From the NCBI GenBank assembly GCA_963643165.1, contig CAVIJD010000005.1, positions 1-64,000 on the forward strand: DNA of 64,000 bases. Reading direction: 5' to 3'. This stretch comes from F23-D06 sp963643165 (GTDB lineage Bacteria > Bacteroidota > Bacteroidia > Bacteroidales > WCHB1-69). The translations under genes were made by a program, and so were the position numbers. Within the stretch, counting starts at the first letter, position 1, and the number at the start of each line of letters is the position of its first letter. Shown here piece after piece: positions 17,720 through 25,457 of this stretch. The notes under the pieces were generated by a model that was not told the origin of the DNA, made no database searches, and saw nothing but the letters and a program-made list of their open reading frames with translations.

Positions 17720-19237
17720 TTAAAGATTTACGACTTCAACGGCGCGGACTACTCGGCGGTGTATCTCGTCGATGCCGATGAGGTCGATGATGGTGAACAG
17801 TTCAGGTCCTTTTGCCGCACCTACGATGGCGATGCGCAGGCTGTTCAGAACCTGTCCCATGTTGAGTTCATTGTCGCGAATGTACTGCATGACGGCTTCA
17901 GATGCGGCAACCTTGTCGAACGGCTTGTGCTGACAAAGGATGGCGTCGATTTCGAGCAGACGTGCTCCGGTGCCCTCTTTCCAGCGCTTTTTCAGCGACT
18001 GCGGGTCATATTCTGTCGGGGCAACGAAGAAATAATGGGCCTGTTCCCAGAAGTCTCCCGTGAAATTGAGCCGGTCTTTGATTAGTTCGATGACTTTCTT
18101 GACGTATCCGGCGTCGCTGGAGATGCCTTTCTCGTTCAAGACTTTTTCAAAATAAGGATAGAGTTCGTCCGCGTTTTTGCTGAGGATGTATTCGTGGTTG
18201 AACCATTTGGCCTTGTCGAGCGAGAATTTGGCGCCCGATTTGCTGATTTTGTCGAGCGAGAAGAGCTGTATCAGTTCCGGCAGCGACATCAGTTCCTGTT
18301 CGGTGCCCGGGTTCCAGCCGAGGAGCGCCAGCATGTTGATGACGGCCTCGGGCAGATAGCCGGCTTCTCGGTAGCCTGACGAGACCTCGCCGGACTTCGG
18401 GTCGCGCCATTGGAGCGGGAACACGGGGAAGCCGAGGCGGTCGCCGTCGCGTTTGCTGAGTTTGCCGTTGCCGTCGGGCTTGAGCAGCAGCGGCAGGTGG
18501 GCGAACTGCGGGGCATCCCAACCGAAAGCCTTGTAGAGCATTACGTGCAACGGGGCCGATGGCAGCCACTCCTCGCCGCGAATGACGTGCGTGATCTTCA
18601 TCAGATGGTCATCTACAATGTTGGCCAAATGATAGGTGGGCATGCCGTCAGACTTGTACAGCACCTTGTCGTCGAGGAGGTTGGAGTTGACGACCACCTC
18701 GCCTCGTATCAGGTCATGCACGTGGATGTCGGTGTCGGCAGGGTATTTGAAACGTACCACATAGTGCTCGCCCGAGGTCAGCCTCCGCTGCGTTTCCTCT
18801 TCCGGAAGCGTAAGCGAGTTTACCATGCCCATGCGGGTGGAGGCGTCATATTGGAAGGTCTTTTTCTGGCTTTCGGCCTCCTTGCGCCGCGCGTCCAGCT
18901 GCTCGGGCGTGTCAAAGGCGTAGTAGGCCCAGCCGTCGTTGACCAGCTGCTCCGCGTAGGGCTTGTACAGTGCCTTGCGCTCCGACTGCTTGTATGGCCC
19001 ATAGTCGCCGCGCCCGGTGCCGATGCCCTCGTCAAATTCGATGCCCAGCCATTTGAAAGCCTCAATGATATATTCTTCGGCACCCTCAACAAACCGGGTC
19101 TGGTCCGTGTCTTCGATTCTCAACAAAAAGGTGCCGCCGTTTTTCTTTGCAAAAAGATAATTGTACAATGCTGTGCGTACGCCCCCGATGTGCAGAGGTC
19201 CCGTGGGACTGGGGGCAAATCTTACTCGTGGTTCCAT
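17720..19237 (-). CDS. gltX: Glutamate--tRNA ligase
   Basis: Class I aminoacyl-tRNA synthetase charging tRNA-Glu. The start at 19237 gives MEPRVRFAPSPTG followed by the HIGH-type signature PLHIGGVRTALYNYL; the KMSKS loop is KLSKRDGDRL near 260. 505 residues, normal for a discriminating or non-discriminating GluRS. A frame upstream of 19237 has no support. Likely first gene of the gltX-tex-ligA unit. Confidence 0.97.
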   Translation of the reverse strand: MEPRVRFAPSPTGPLHIGGVRTALYNYLFAKKNGGTFLLRIEDTDQTRFVEGAEEYIIEAFKWLGIEFDEGIGTGRGDYGPYKQSERKALYKPYAEQLVNDGWAYYAFDTPEQLDARRKEAESQKKTFQYDASTRMGMVNSLTLPEEETQRRLTSGEHYVVRFKYPADTDIHVHDLIRGEVVVNSNLLDDKVLYKSDGMPTYHLANIVDDHLMKITHVIRGEEWLPSAPLHVMLYKAFGWDAPQFAHLPLLLKPDGNGKLSKRDGDRLGFPVFPLQWRDPKSGEVSSGYREAGYLPEAVINMLALLGWNPGTEQELMSLPELIQLFSLDKISKSGAKFSLDKAKWFNHEYILSKNADELYPYFEKVLNEKGISSDAGYVKKVIELIKDRLNFTGDFWEQAHYFFVAPTEYDPQSLKKRWKEGTGARLLEIDAILCQHKPFDKVAASEAVMQYIRDNELNMGQVLNSLRIAIVGAAKGPELFTIIDLIGIDEIHRRVVRAVEVVNL

Positions 19238-19270
19238 ATTATATATTGTATGTCTTTTTATATAGGGGTG

Positions 19271-19278
19271 CAAAAATA
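19271..19278 (-). promoter_or_regulatory. -7 promoter of gltX
   Basis: Minus-strand TATTTTTG followed by CACCCC, 33 bases before the gltX ATG. A second TATTTTTG lies about 45 bases further upstream. Confidence 0.55.
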
Positions 19279-19358
19279 ACATTTACTTTGATATGCTAAA
19301 GAGAACGCTTCTGCAAAAATAGCCAAACTCGCAGGCTGGTTTTGCTTGTAAAAAAGCG

Positions 19359-19366
19359 TACTTTTG
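19359..19366 (+). promoter_or_regulatory. -7 promoter of the YitT-family gene
   Basis: TACTTTTG followed by CGCC, 55 bases before the chosen ATG at 19422; the leader in between is AT-rich. Confidence 0.6.
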
Positions 19367-19421
19367 CGCCTTGTTTAAAAAACGTGATTATATTCTATAT
19401 CTAATTATAAAACAATATTTT

Positions 19422-20366
19422 ATGAAGAACATACTATCTATTCTGAAGACCAAAAAATTCTGGGTTGAACTCCTCATCATGACAGTGGGCATGATGATAA
19501 CGGCTTGTGCTGTCTATTATTTTCTCGTTCCCAGCAAACTCATCATCGGCACAATCTCGGGTCTGTCGATTGTGATCAGCGGCATTGCCGACAGCGCTTT
19601 TCATGTCAACCTTCCGGTTTCTGTGGTCATCTTTGTCGTGAATGCCATCTTGCTGGTGCTTGCCTATTTTCTCATCGGCAAGGAGTTCGGCATCAAGACG
19701 GTTTATACGGCCTTGATATTGGGACCGCTCACCGGTCTGCTGGAGCGTTTTTTCCCGTATCAGAATTTCATCAGCCCTGATGCCGCCTACCCCTCTGTGA
19801 TGGGCGATATCTGGTTCGACCTCTGCTGTTTCGTGTTGCTGCTCAGTGCGGCGCAGGCGGTTCTGTTTTCCATCAACGCCTCTACCGGCGGCCTTGACAT
19901 TCTGGCCAAAATCGTGAACAAGTACCTGCACTTCGACATTGGCAAGTCGGTGAGCGTGGCCGGTGCCGTAATCTGCTGCACCGCTTTTGCCATCAACCCT
20001 TTCCAAATGGTAGTCATTGGTCTTATCGGCACCTGGATCAACGGTTTGGTGGTCGATTATTTCACGGCAGCGCTCAACAACCGCAAGCGTGTGTGTGTGG
20101 TTTCAAAAGAGTACGACCGCATTCGCCGCTATATTATCGACGAGTTGGTGCGGGGCTGTACGCTGTATGAGGTCATTGGCGGCTACACGAATGAGAAATC
20201 CATTGAATTGGAAGCCCTGCTTACGAAAGACGAGTTTTCAAAATTGATGGAGTTTGTGAGCAAGAACGAGATTCACGCTTTCATCACGGCCGGTAACGTG
20301 AGCGAGGTTTACGGCTTGTGGTTCAAGGACAAAAAGCGGGTGAAACACAGTGTGGAAAGGCGATAG
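19422..20366 (+). CDS. YitT-family membrane protein (DUF2179 C-terminus)
   Basis: 314 residues. Residues about 10-215 are five or six hydrophobic segments (VELLIMTVGMMITACAVYYF, LPVSVVIFVVNAILLVLAYF and others) with the conserved SINASTGGLDILAKIVNKYL near 165. The last 90 residues form the soluble DUF2179 domain (RRYIIDELVRGCTLYEVIGGYTN). A putative transporter of unknown substrate. The start at 19422 follows the promoter and removes an improbable 17-residue extension. Convergent with the serine dehydratase gene. Confidence 0.9.
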   Translation: MKNILSILKTKKFWVELLIMTVGMMITACAVYYFLVPSKLIIGTISGLSIVISGIADSAFHVNLPVSVVIFVVNAILLVLAYFLIGKEFGIKTVYTALILGPLTGLLERFFPYQNFISPDAAYPSVMGDIWFDLCCFVLLLSAAQAVLFSINASTGGLDILAKIVNKYLHFDIGKSVSVAGAVICCTAFAINPFQMVVIGLIGTWINGLVVDYFTAALNNRKRVCVVSKEYDRIRRYIIDELVRGCTLYEVIGGYTNEKSIELEALLTKDEFSKLMEFVSKNEIHAFITAGNVSEVYGLWFKDKKRVKHSVERR

Positions 20367-20381
20367 AAAGCGCCTTTCCAC
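20352..20381. terminator. Hairpin between convergent genes
   Basis: GTGGAAAGGCG / CGCCTTTCCAC form an 11-bp stem with an 8-base loop that contains the stop codon of the YitT-family gene. Works for either strand in principle, but no long T tract follows. Confidence 0.55.
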
Positions 20382-20389
20382 TGGGCATC

Positions 20390-21589
20390 TCAGCTTTCGC
20401 GGTCCACGAGTGCGAGGCCTCCGGCGGAAGTCTCCTTGTAGAGGCTCGGCAGGTCTTTGCCGGTGAGGTTCATGGTTTTCACCACTTTGTCGAAACTGAT
20501 GACGTGTTTGCCGTCAGAAAGCATCGAGAACAGGTTGGCGTCGAGGGCGCGGAGTGCGGCGAAGGAGTTGCGTTCGATGCAGGGTATCTGCACCAGTCCG
20601 CACACGGGGTCGCAGGTGAGCCCGAGGTGATGTTCGAGTCCCATTTCTGCGGCGTATTCAATTTGCCGCGGCGTGCCTCCAAAGAGTTGGTTGGCGGCGG
20701 CGGCAGCCATGGAGCAGGCGGAGCCTATCTCGCCTTGGCAGCCAACTTCCGCCCCAGAGATGGAGGCGTTAGTCTTGATGATGTTGCCGAACAGAGCGGC
20801 GGTGGCCATGGCCTTGAGGATGGCCTTGTCGGAAAAGTCGTGGCTGTGTTTCAGGTGATACAGCACTGCGGGCAGCACGCCAGCAGAGCCGCACGTGGGT
20901 GCGGTAACGATGACACCGCCCGATGCGTTCTCCTCGGCGGTGGCCAGGGCGTAGGCGGACACTAAGCAGCGCCCTTGCAGCGACGGCTTGTAGCTGCGCG
21001 CCTTCACGTAGTACGACGGCGCTTTGCGCTGCAGATGAAGCCCGCCGGGAATGGCCCGGTCGTCTTGCAGTCCTCGCTCCACAGTGGCCTGCATGACCTC
21101 CCAACGCACTTGCAGATAGTCCCAAAGGTCAGACTCCTCGTGCTGTTCCACATATTCCCAAAACGACATCCCCTCGTGCTCAATGTGCTTCAGAATCTCG
21201 GCGACAGTCCGGTGCTCATAAACAGCTTTCGTCTCTTGCTGGGGCGTGCCGTCAGAGAGCGCGCCGCCGCCGATGCTATAGACGGTCCACGAGTCTATAA
21301 GTTGGTCTGTTGGGTCAAACGCTTCGTAGAGCATAGCGTTGGTGTGGAATTTGTGTACAATCTCGGGTTTCCAGACAAAAGTGACCGGCACCGGGGCGAG
21401 TGCCTCGGCGATGGTTTTGTCGGTGAGATGTCCCTTGCCCGTGGCAGCGAGGCTGCCGAAGAGGGTTACTTGATAACGTTGCGCCGATGGGGTGCGTTGC
21501 CGGAACTGCTCCGCGGCGAGGTGCGGCCCCATAGTGTGGCTGCTTGAGGGCCCATGACCTATGCGGTATATGCTTTTGATAGATTCCAT
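20390..21589 (-). CDS. sdaA: L-serine ammonia-lyase, iron-sulfur, single chain
   Basis: Converts L-serine to pyruvate and ammonia with a [4Fe-4S] cluster. The N-terminal beta domain begins at MESIKSIYRIGHGPSSSHTM; the C-terminal alpha domain contains APTCGSAGVLPAVLY near 268 and GLTCDPVCGLVQIPCIERNS near 340, which provide the cluster cysteines. 399 residues from the ATG at 21589. It fits amino-acid fermentation. It sits between two YitT/YczE-type membrane proteins. Confidence 0.95.
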   Translation of the reverse strand: MESIKSIYRIGHGPSSSHTMGPHLAAEQFRQRTPSAQRYQVTLFGSLAATGKGHLTDKTIAEALAPVPVTFVWKPEIVHKFHTNAMLYEAFDPTDQLIDSWTVYSIGGGALSDGTPQQETKAVYEHRTVAEILKHIEHEGMSFWEYVEQHEESDLWDYLQVRWEVMQATVERGLQDDRAIPGGLHLQRKAPSYYVKARSYKPSLQGRCLVSAYALATAEENASGGVIVTAPTCGSAGVLPAVLYHLKHSHDFSDKAILKAMATAALFGNIIKTNASISGAEVGCQGEIGSACSMAAAAANQLFGGTPRQIEYAAEMGLEHHLGLTCDPVCGLVQIPCIERNSFAALRALDANLFSMLSDGKHVISFDKVVKTMNLTGKDLPSLYKETSAGGLALVDRES

Positions 21590-21686
21590 TGTCAACTGTT
21601 TTTTGCAAATCAGAAAGTAACGCACCGTGTCGCCATTTATTGCAGCGGCGTATGTTTTTGACGGTCGTGGAACAGACTTTTTTTGG

Positions 21687-21719
21687 TTGGCTCAGATTCA
21701 AGACAAAACAGTATCTTTG
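21687..21719 (+). promoter_or_regulatory. Promoter of the YczE/DUF6198-like gene
   Basis: TTGG, 21 bases, then TATCTTTG (21712-21719), followed by CCGCC. The start codon begins only 9 bases after the final G, so the transcript would have almost no leader. Confidence 0.6.
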
Positions 21720-21728
21720 CCGCCGTTT

Positions 21729-22469
21729 ATGAAAAAAGCAAAATTTGGTTCTTTCCTTTGGCAGCATTTCCTGCTGCTGATTTCTCTTTTTGTGATGACG
21801 TTAGGCGTAGCCGTATGTGTGCGCAGCGGTCTCGGTTCCAGCGTCATATCGGCGATCCCATACGTTTTTGAGATGGCCGGCAAGCAGCGTCCTGCTGTCC
21901 CGTCGCTCACTATTGGGCAATACACCTACATAATGAACGCATTGTTGGTTTTAGGGCAGATTATTGTGCTGCGGCGTCGGTTTGAGCCGGTGCAGTTGTT
22001 GCAATTGGCAGTCGGTTTTGTGTTCGGGTCGCTCATAGATGTCAACATGTTGCTCACGCAGTGGTTAGAGCCGTCCGGACTGCTGGCCAAGGTCATCACA
22101 CAAGTGGCGGGTTGCACCATCTTGGGCACGGGCATTGCGTTGGAGGTGCGTTGTGGTTCTGTCACCATGCCTGGCGAGGGCTTTCCCGTGGCTATCAGCA
22201 TCGTTACAGGAAAGGAGTTCCCGAAGGTCAAAATCTGCGTTGACATTGCCCTCGTGGTTTTGGCCGTGCTCTTCTGCTACCTCTTTTTCGGGGCATGGCA
22301 GTGGTACATCGTCGGTGTGGGCACGCTTTTCGCGATGGTCTATGTGGGGGTAGTAGTGCGCGCTGTAGGCAAGCACATCGGGTGGTTCGACCGTCTGTTG
22401 GCCTATCGTCCCGGCTTCCGTCGCTACATCTATGGTTTGGCCAAGTGGCTGTTCAAGTCCGACCGTTAG
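21729..22469 (+). CDS. YczE/YyaS/YitT-like membrane protein (DUF6198)
   Basis: 246 residues, about six membrane segments: FLLLISLFVMTLGVAVCVRS, YIMNALLVLGQIIVL, VVLAVLFCYLFFGA and others. The conserved elements SGLGSSVISAIPYVF near 28 and MPGEGFPVAISIVTG near 153 match the YczE/YitT group. Substrate unknown. The start at 21729 is set by the promoter immediately upstream. Positively charged C-terminal tail (RPGFRRYIYGLAKWLFKSDR). Confidence 0.82.
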   Translation: MKKAKFGSFLWQHFLLLISLFVMTLGVAVCVRSGLGSSVISAIPYVFEMAGKQRPAVPSLTIGQYTYIMNALLVLGQIIVLRRRFEPVQLLQLAVGFVFGSLIDVNMLLTQWLEPSGLLAKVITQVAGCTILGTGIALEVRCGSVTMPGEGFPVAISIVTGKEFPKVKICVDIALVVLAVLFCYLFFGAWQWYIVGVGTLFAMVYVGVVVRAVGKHIGWFDRLLAYRPGFRRYIYGLAKWLFKSDR

Positions 22470-22662
22470 CAGTGCATGTCCGGAGTCTCTTGCGGGCGAT
22501 GTGAGACTTACGACATAAGGACTAAGACTTCAGAGCGTAGTGCGGGTTGTTACAAATTCCATCATAACTTGCAGTCAGTCTGGGGGCGTGTGTGGGGGGA
22601 GTTGTTAGTCTGCGTTTTCCTTGTGCGAGAGACGGAATGGGTCTGTGTTCTGTTCTGTGACT
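22470..22662. other. Intergenic spacer at left edge of accessory island
   Basis: No gene or RNA recognised. It includes GACTTACGACATAAGGACTAAGACTTC, loosely similar to a GACTTACGACTTATGA stretch inside repeat copies C and F, so it may be decayed repeat. Confidence 0.4.
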
Positions 22663-22817
22663 TTGGGCATCGGATATGCCAAATCATTGGCGGTGAAACC
22701 GTCGGGGCAAGCCGCATTCCAAGTCGTATGAGCCTCAGAGGGGCTCAATATCGTGGAAAGAGAGAAAGAACAACACGCGTAACGCCTCTACACTCTACAT
22801 TCGTGTGGTAGCCGTGG
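22663..22817 (-). repeat. MITE-like repeat, copy B (inverted, degraded)
   Basis: Reverse-oriented copy: on the minus strand it starts CCACGGCTACCACACGAATG, continues with the CTTTCTCTCTTTCCACGAT tract and ends near CCGATGCCC. It has lost the second half of the central hairpin. Both ends differ more from the other copies, so it is the oldest copy in the window. Confidence 0.65.
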
Positions 22818-22848
22818 GGGGATAAAGACTCTGCAGGTGTGATAATTC

Positions 22849-22990
22849 CTACATTCCCTCATCAACACATAACGATGTGACGTTAGTCGGGACGGGGACT
22901 TCCATGTCGAGGTGGAATTGCACAGGGCCTTTCCCCAGTCTTTTGGCTCGTGTGTCTGCCCCTTGTAACTCTTGGGAGGGCGGCTGTCCG
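22849..22990 (+). repeat. 142-bp direct repeat, left copy
   Basis: CTACATTCCCTCATCAACAC through GGCTGTCCG is repeated at 23936-24077 with only a few differences. The pair encloses the 198-residue gene. On the minus strand it reads as part of an IS4-like transposase remnant. Confidence 0.85.
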
Positions 22991-23157
22991 CTAAAAATTT
23001 GGCGTACTTGTCCAACAGATAGGCATAGACCTTGGAGAAGAACTCCTGGGGACGACGGATATTGGCTTCAGCAAGCGTGCTTCTCCTGACCAGATAGTTC
23101 GTGCCGAGATGCCCGAGTTTGTGCGCCTCAGCCTTCCTGCCAATTGTATTTGTTTTA
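22849..23157 (-). pseudogene. IS4-family transposase remnant
   Basis: The minus strand translates to a piece resembling the N-terminal part of DUF4372/IS4 transposases (IGRKAEAHKLGHLGTNYL, VRRSTLAEANIRRPQEFF, KVYAYLLDKYAKFLADSRP). After this the frame is lost. No start, no catalytic DDE region, no second end visible. Family assignment is from memory of the RSTLAEANxRR pattern and is moderate. Confidence 0.5.
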
Positions 23158-23754
23158 TCAGTTGTTCCGTTCCTCGCCGAAAAGTGTCTTCACACATTGG
23201 TCAAGCATGCGCTTCGCCGTTGACGCAATCGTGGCATAATCACAGTCGCGCAACGTCACGGTTCCCCATTCCGGGGTCATTGCGGACACTATCTTGATGT
23301 ATGCGTCCCAATATCTGTCGGTGCCCACCGTCCCCACTGCGGCATTCTCCGTCCCTTTGTGACAAGTCAAGCAAGGTGTCGCACATTCGATGCCGTCCTT
23401 GGCAAGCTGCACGTGCGAGCCGTCGAATATGTTCCCAGGGATTTCGGCCTCATCGCCGACTTCGTCATTGAGGTAGCGAAAACACCGTAGTGTGCGGTCG
23501 TCGCAATCTATATGATAAATGAATTCCTCGTCGCCGTGTACACAACCATCGGGCTCATACGCGTCGCTGTATTGTGTTAAATGAGATACGATACTTTCCG
23601 GTTCCCAACAGTTGTGTTTCAATGTGTCCGCATATTCCCTAAGCAATTTGACCAATTGCCTGCCGACACCTTCAGGGTACCCGTCACAGTGATGATAGAC
23701 ATACTGCGAATCCGTACCGGCTTTCTTAATGATGATATGACATCTTGTGCTCAT
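23158..23754 (-). CDS. Uncharacterised protein with HCDGYPEGVG motif
   Basis: 198 residues from the ATG at 23754; a start at 23781 (MLKIEVP, encoded in the duplicated leader) is equally possible. Near the N-terminus MSTRCHIIIKKAG then YVYHHCDGYPEGVGRQLVKL is a pattern I recall from small phage and island proteins of no known function. Four further Cys (CDDRTLRC, ATPCLTC) could bind metal. No signal peptide or membrane segment. It is flanked by 142-bp direct repeats and preceded by the 101-bp leader also found before the DUF3791 operon. Function not inferred. Confidence 0.7.
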   Translation of the reverse strand: MSTRCHIIIKKAGTDSQYVYHHCDGYPEGVGRQLVKLLREYADTLKHNCWEPESIVSHLTQYSDAYEPDGCVHGDEEFIYHIDCDDRTLRCFRYLNDEVGDEAEIPGNIFDGSHVQLAKDGIECATPCLTCHKGTENAAVGTVGTDRYWDAYIKIVSAMTPEWGTVTLRDCDYATIASTAKRMLDQCVKTLFGEERNN

Positions 23755-23767
23755 AGTATTGTAGGGG

Positions 23768-23868
23768 ACTTCTATTTTTAACATTTTCACACCGACCCTC
23801 TGAACTTTGTGAAGTTCGTTAGCCAAAATCCAAAGATGTCGGGACGGCAAATGTATTGTTTTTCTGTT
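23768..23868 (-). promoter_or_regulatory. Duplicated promoter/leader, copy 1
   Basis: 101 bp shared with 25458-25558 at roughly 93 of 100 positions. On the minus strand it holds TACATTTG (-7 motif, 23849-23856) followed by CCGTCC, a transcribed stretch, and an ATG (23781) opening MLKIEVP in frame with the downstream gene. Confidence 0.75.
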
Positions 23869-23935
23869 TATTTTACAGTCGTTTCAAAAATTTTCGACAT
23901 AGTTGGTAAAATATTGTATGACAATATGTTACACT
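23869..23935. other. AT-rich spacer
   Basis: Between leader copy 1 and the right 142-bp repeat; contains ATATTGTATGACAATAT, a short imperfect palindrome. No gene seen. Confidence 0.35.
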
Positions 23936-24077
23936 CTACATTCCCTCATCAACACATAACGATGTGACGTTGGTCGGGACGGGGACTTCCATGTCGAGGT
24001 GGAATTGCACAGGGCCTTTCCCCAGTCTTTGGGCTCGTGTGTCTGCCCCTTGTAACTCTTGGGCGGGCGGCTGTCCG
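23936..24077 (+). repeat. 142-bp direct repeat, right copy
   Basis: Near-identical to 22849-22990, same orientation. Only this part of the transposase remnant is duplicated; the N-terminal part next to the left copy is missing here. Confidence 0.85.
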
Positions 24078-24138
24078 GTAAATTGACTACTTTTGCGCAT
24101 TGACTACTTTTTTTATTGCAAGACATGGATAGTCAAAA

Positions 24139-24170
24139 GGGCTGACACCTTTCACGAGACATCAGCCCTA
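24139..24170. terminator. Possible hairpin before repeat copy C
   Basis: AGGGCTGA...TCAGCCCT form an 8-bp stem with a 16-base loop. No T tract on either side, so termination is uncertain; it may instead be a decayed mobile-element end. Confidence 0.3.
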
Positions 24171-24172
24171 AT

Positions 24173-24493
24173 CACGGCTGCCGCACGAATGTAGAATTTA
24201 GAATTTAGAATTTAGAATGTAGAGGCGTTATGCGTGTTGTTCTTTCTCTCTTTCCACGATGTTGGCCCTCTTCGAGGACCTGTTTGACTCGGGGCGCGGC
24301 TTGCTCCGACGGCTTCACCGTCGGTTATGGTCATTGGCGGCTCAACGAGCCGCCAATGATGGGGCATCTCCGATGCCCGAACACTGCGAGAACTTCTTTT
24401 CCAGGGCTGACTTACGACTTATGATGGAAGAGGAGGCGATTTGCGCAACGCCCCAGCCGCGAACAGTTGGCTCGTTCGTGCGGTAGCCCTGTG
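24173..24493 (+). repeat. MITE-like repeat, copy C (short form, both ends)
   Basis: 321 bp with left end CACGGCTGCCGCACGAAT and right end TTCGTGCGGTAGCCCTGTG, which are inverted. Inside: four tandem TAGAATT-type units (24191-24218), hairpins at 24306-24324, 24332-24358 and 24362-24378, and no transposase fragment. It abuts the 3' end of the DUF3791-DUF3990-DUF3791 operon. Confidence 0.8.
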
Positions 24494-24506
24494 AATCTTT
24501 GCCGTT

Positions 24507-24707
24507 CTATTTCCTCAGTTCGTTGACAAGGTCTTCAAGTATATACTGGTCGCTCATCAAATGCAGTCCCGTCTTGGGGTCGTTTAGTTGCTGGTAAACA
24601 TTGGTGGAATAAAACAGGTCGAGTGCCCGTTCTGCACTGATATGCAGTGTCTCTGCCAGAAGCATGATGATGCGGCTCTGTTTGCGCCATAACACGTTGT
24701 CTCTCAT
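24507..24707 (-). CDS. DUF3791 protein (second copy)
   Basis: 66 residues, helical and charged, ending YILEDLVNELRK. The pattern of an N-terminal helix, SAERALDLFYSTNVY and a final DxLxDLxxEL helix fits DUF3791. It starts 3 bases after the DUF3990 gene stops. DUF3791 proteins commonly accompany DUF3990 genes and are the natural antitoxin candidates; that role is an inference. Confidence 0.75.
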   Translation of the reverse strand: MRDNVLWRKQSRIIMLLAETLHISAERALDLFYSTNVYQQLNDPKTGLHLMSDQYILEDLVNELRK

Positions 24708-24710
24708 ATC

Positions 24711-25217
24711 TTAGTCCTCCTCTTCGGTTACGATGTTTGATGAAACGAATGTCAGGTACTTGTCCACTATTTCCTGGTTGAGTATGCAAAGCTGATGGTT
24801 TACAGCCTTGTATTTCAATTGTCCCAATGCTTGCTCGGCTGTGATGACTCCATTTTCATAGTCTTCCACAGTGTCGATGACGTTGTCGTTTGCCACGCCT
24901 CCCTCCACTATGTCGTATTGCTTTTGCAGGTTGCCACCTCTACGGCAGTCTATAACATAGTTGAGCCATTCAAGGTCGTAAGCTTCGAAGGTCTTGATGT
25001 GGTAGTTGTTGGCTTTTGCCCCTTCTATGTCCAGGGTGAAGGTAGAAACCACGGCTTGCGCTCGTTTTCGTCTCTCTGCAATCACTTTGGCCCATGATTC
25101 GGCTTGTGTTTGTAGTTTTGTGAGATAGAAGCCTTGCCCGAAGTCCACGTTGTTTCTGCCCAACTTGACGAGCGGAGTGGTTACTTCCGTATATGACCCA
25201 TGAAATATTGTTATCAT
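24711..25217 (-). CDS. DUF3990 ADP-ribosyltransferase-like protein
   Basis: 168 residues, no signal peptide. The family signature is clear: FHGSYTEV at the N-terminus (His6), DFGQGFYLTK with Tyr31, a following QAESWA helix, and a C-terminal NHQLCILNQ near 140-148. His...Tyr...Gln/Glu spacing is that of ADP-ribosyltransferase folds, so it probably transfers ADP-ribose to a host or phage target. Its ATG overlaps the stop of the first DUF3791 gene by 4 bases and the second DUF3791 gene follows at 3 bases: a toxin-antitoxin-like arrangement. Biochemical activity is not shown by sequence. Confidence 0.78.
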   Translation of the reverse strand: MITIFHGSYTEVTTPLVKLGRNNVDFGQGFYLTKLQTQAESWAKVIAERRKRAQAVVSTFTLDIEGAKANNYHIKTFEAYDLEWLNYVIDCRRGGNLQKQYDIVEGGVANDNVIDTVEDYENGVITAEQALGQLKYKAVNHQLCILNQEIVDKYLTFVSSNIVTEEED

Positions 25218-25447
25218 TGTTCAGCCTCCCAATTTAAGAGTGTTTCACTTATGTCATCTGCCACCCACTGTAGACTTTGCGTGTGTAGTTCTTCATACCG
25301 TTTGAAGAGTCGGTTGTGTATCAACCCCTGCTTCTGCAAGCGGTCGTGCATGTCTTTGCCGGATATGCCCAAGTTGCGTGCTCCACTTTCTATTGCCATT
25401 ACTGCGAAGTGGATGCGCCGATATGTGTCATTGTTTTGAATTTCCAT
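25214..25447 (-). CDS. DUF3791 protein (first copy)
   Basis: 77 residues from the ATG at 25447 (or 86 from 25474, whose MLKIEVP start lies in the duplicated leader). IHFAVMAIESGARNLGISGK, MHDRLQKQGLIHNRLFKRYE and LHTQSLQWVADDISETLLNW follow the DUF3791 pattern closely. First gene of the three-gene operon. It differs strongly from the second DUF3791 protein, so they are not recent duplicates. Confidence 0.82.
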   Translation of the reverse strand: MEIQNNDTYRRIHFAVMAIESGARNLGISGKDMHDRLQKQGLIHNRLFKRYEELHTQSLQWVADDISETLLNWEAEQ

Positions 25448-25457
25448 TTTGTTGGGT

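Noticed and set aside
18410..19279. Antisense open frame of 289 codons inside gltX
   Set aside because: Shadow; gltX signatures are on the minus strand.
22849..24077. Intact composite transposon around the 198-residue gene
   Set aside because: The flanking repeats are only 142 bp of transposase debris; no functional transposase or terminal inverted repeats.
24191..24218. TAGAATT tandem as a CRISPR array
   Set aside because: 7-bp units without spacers, no cas genes in the window.
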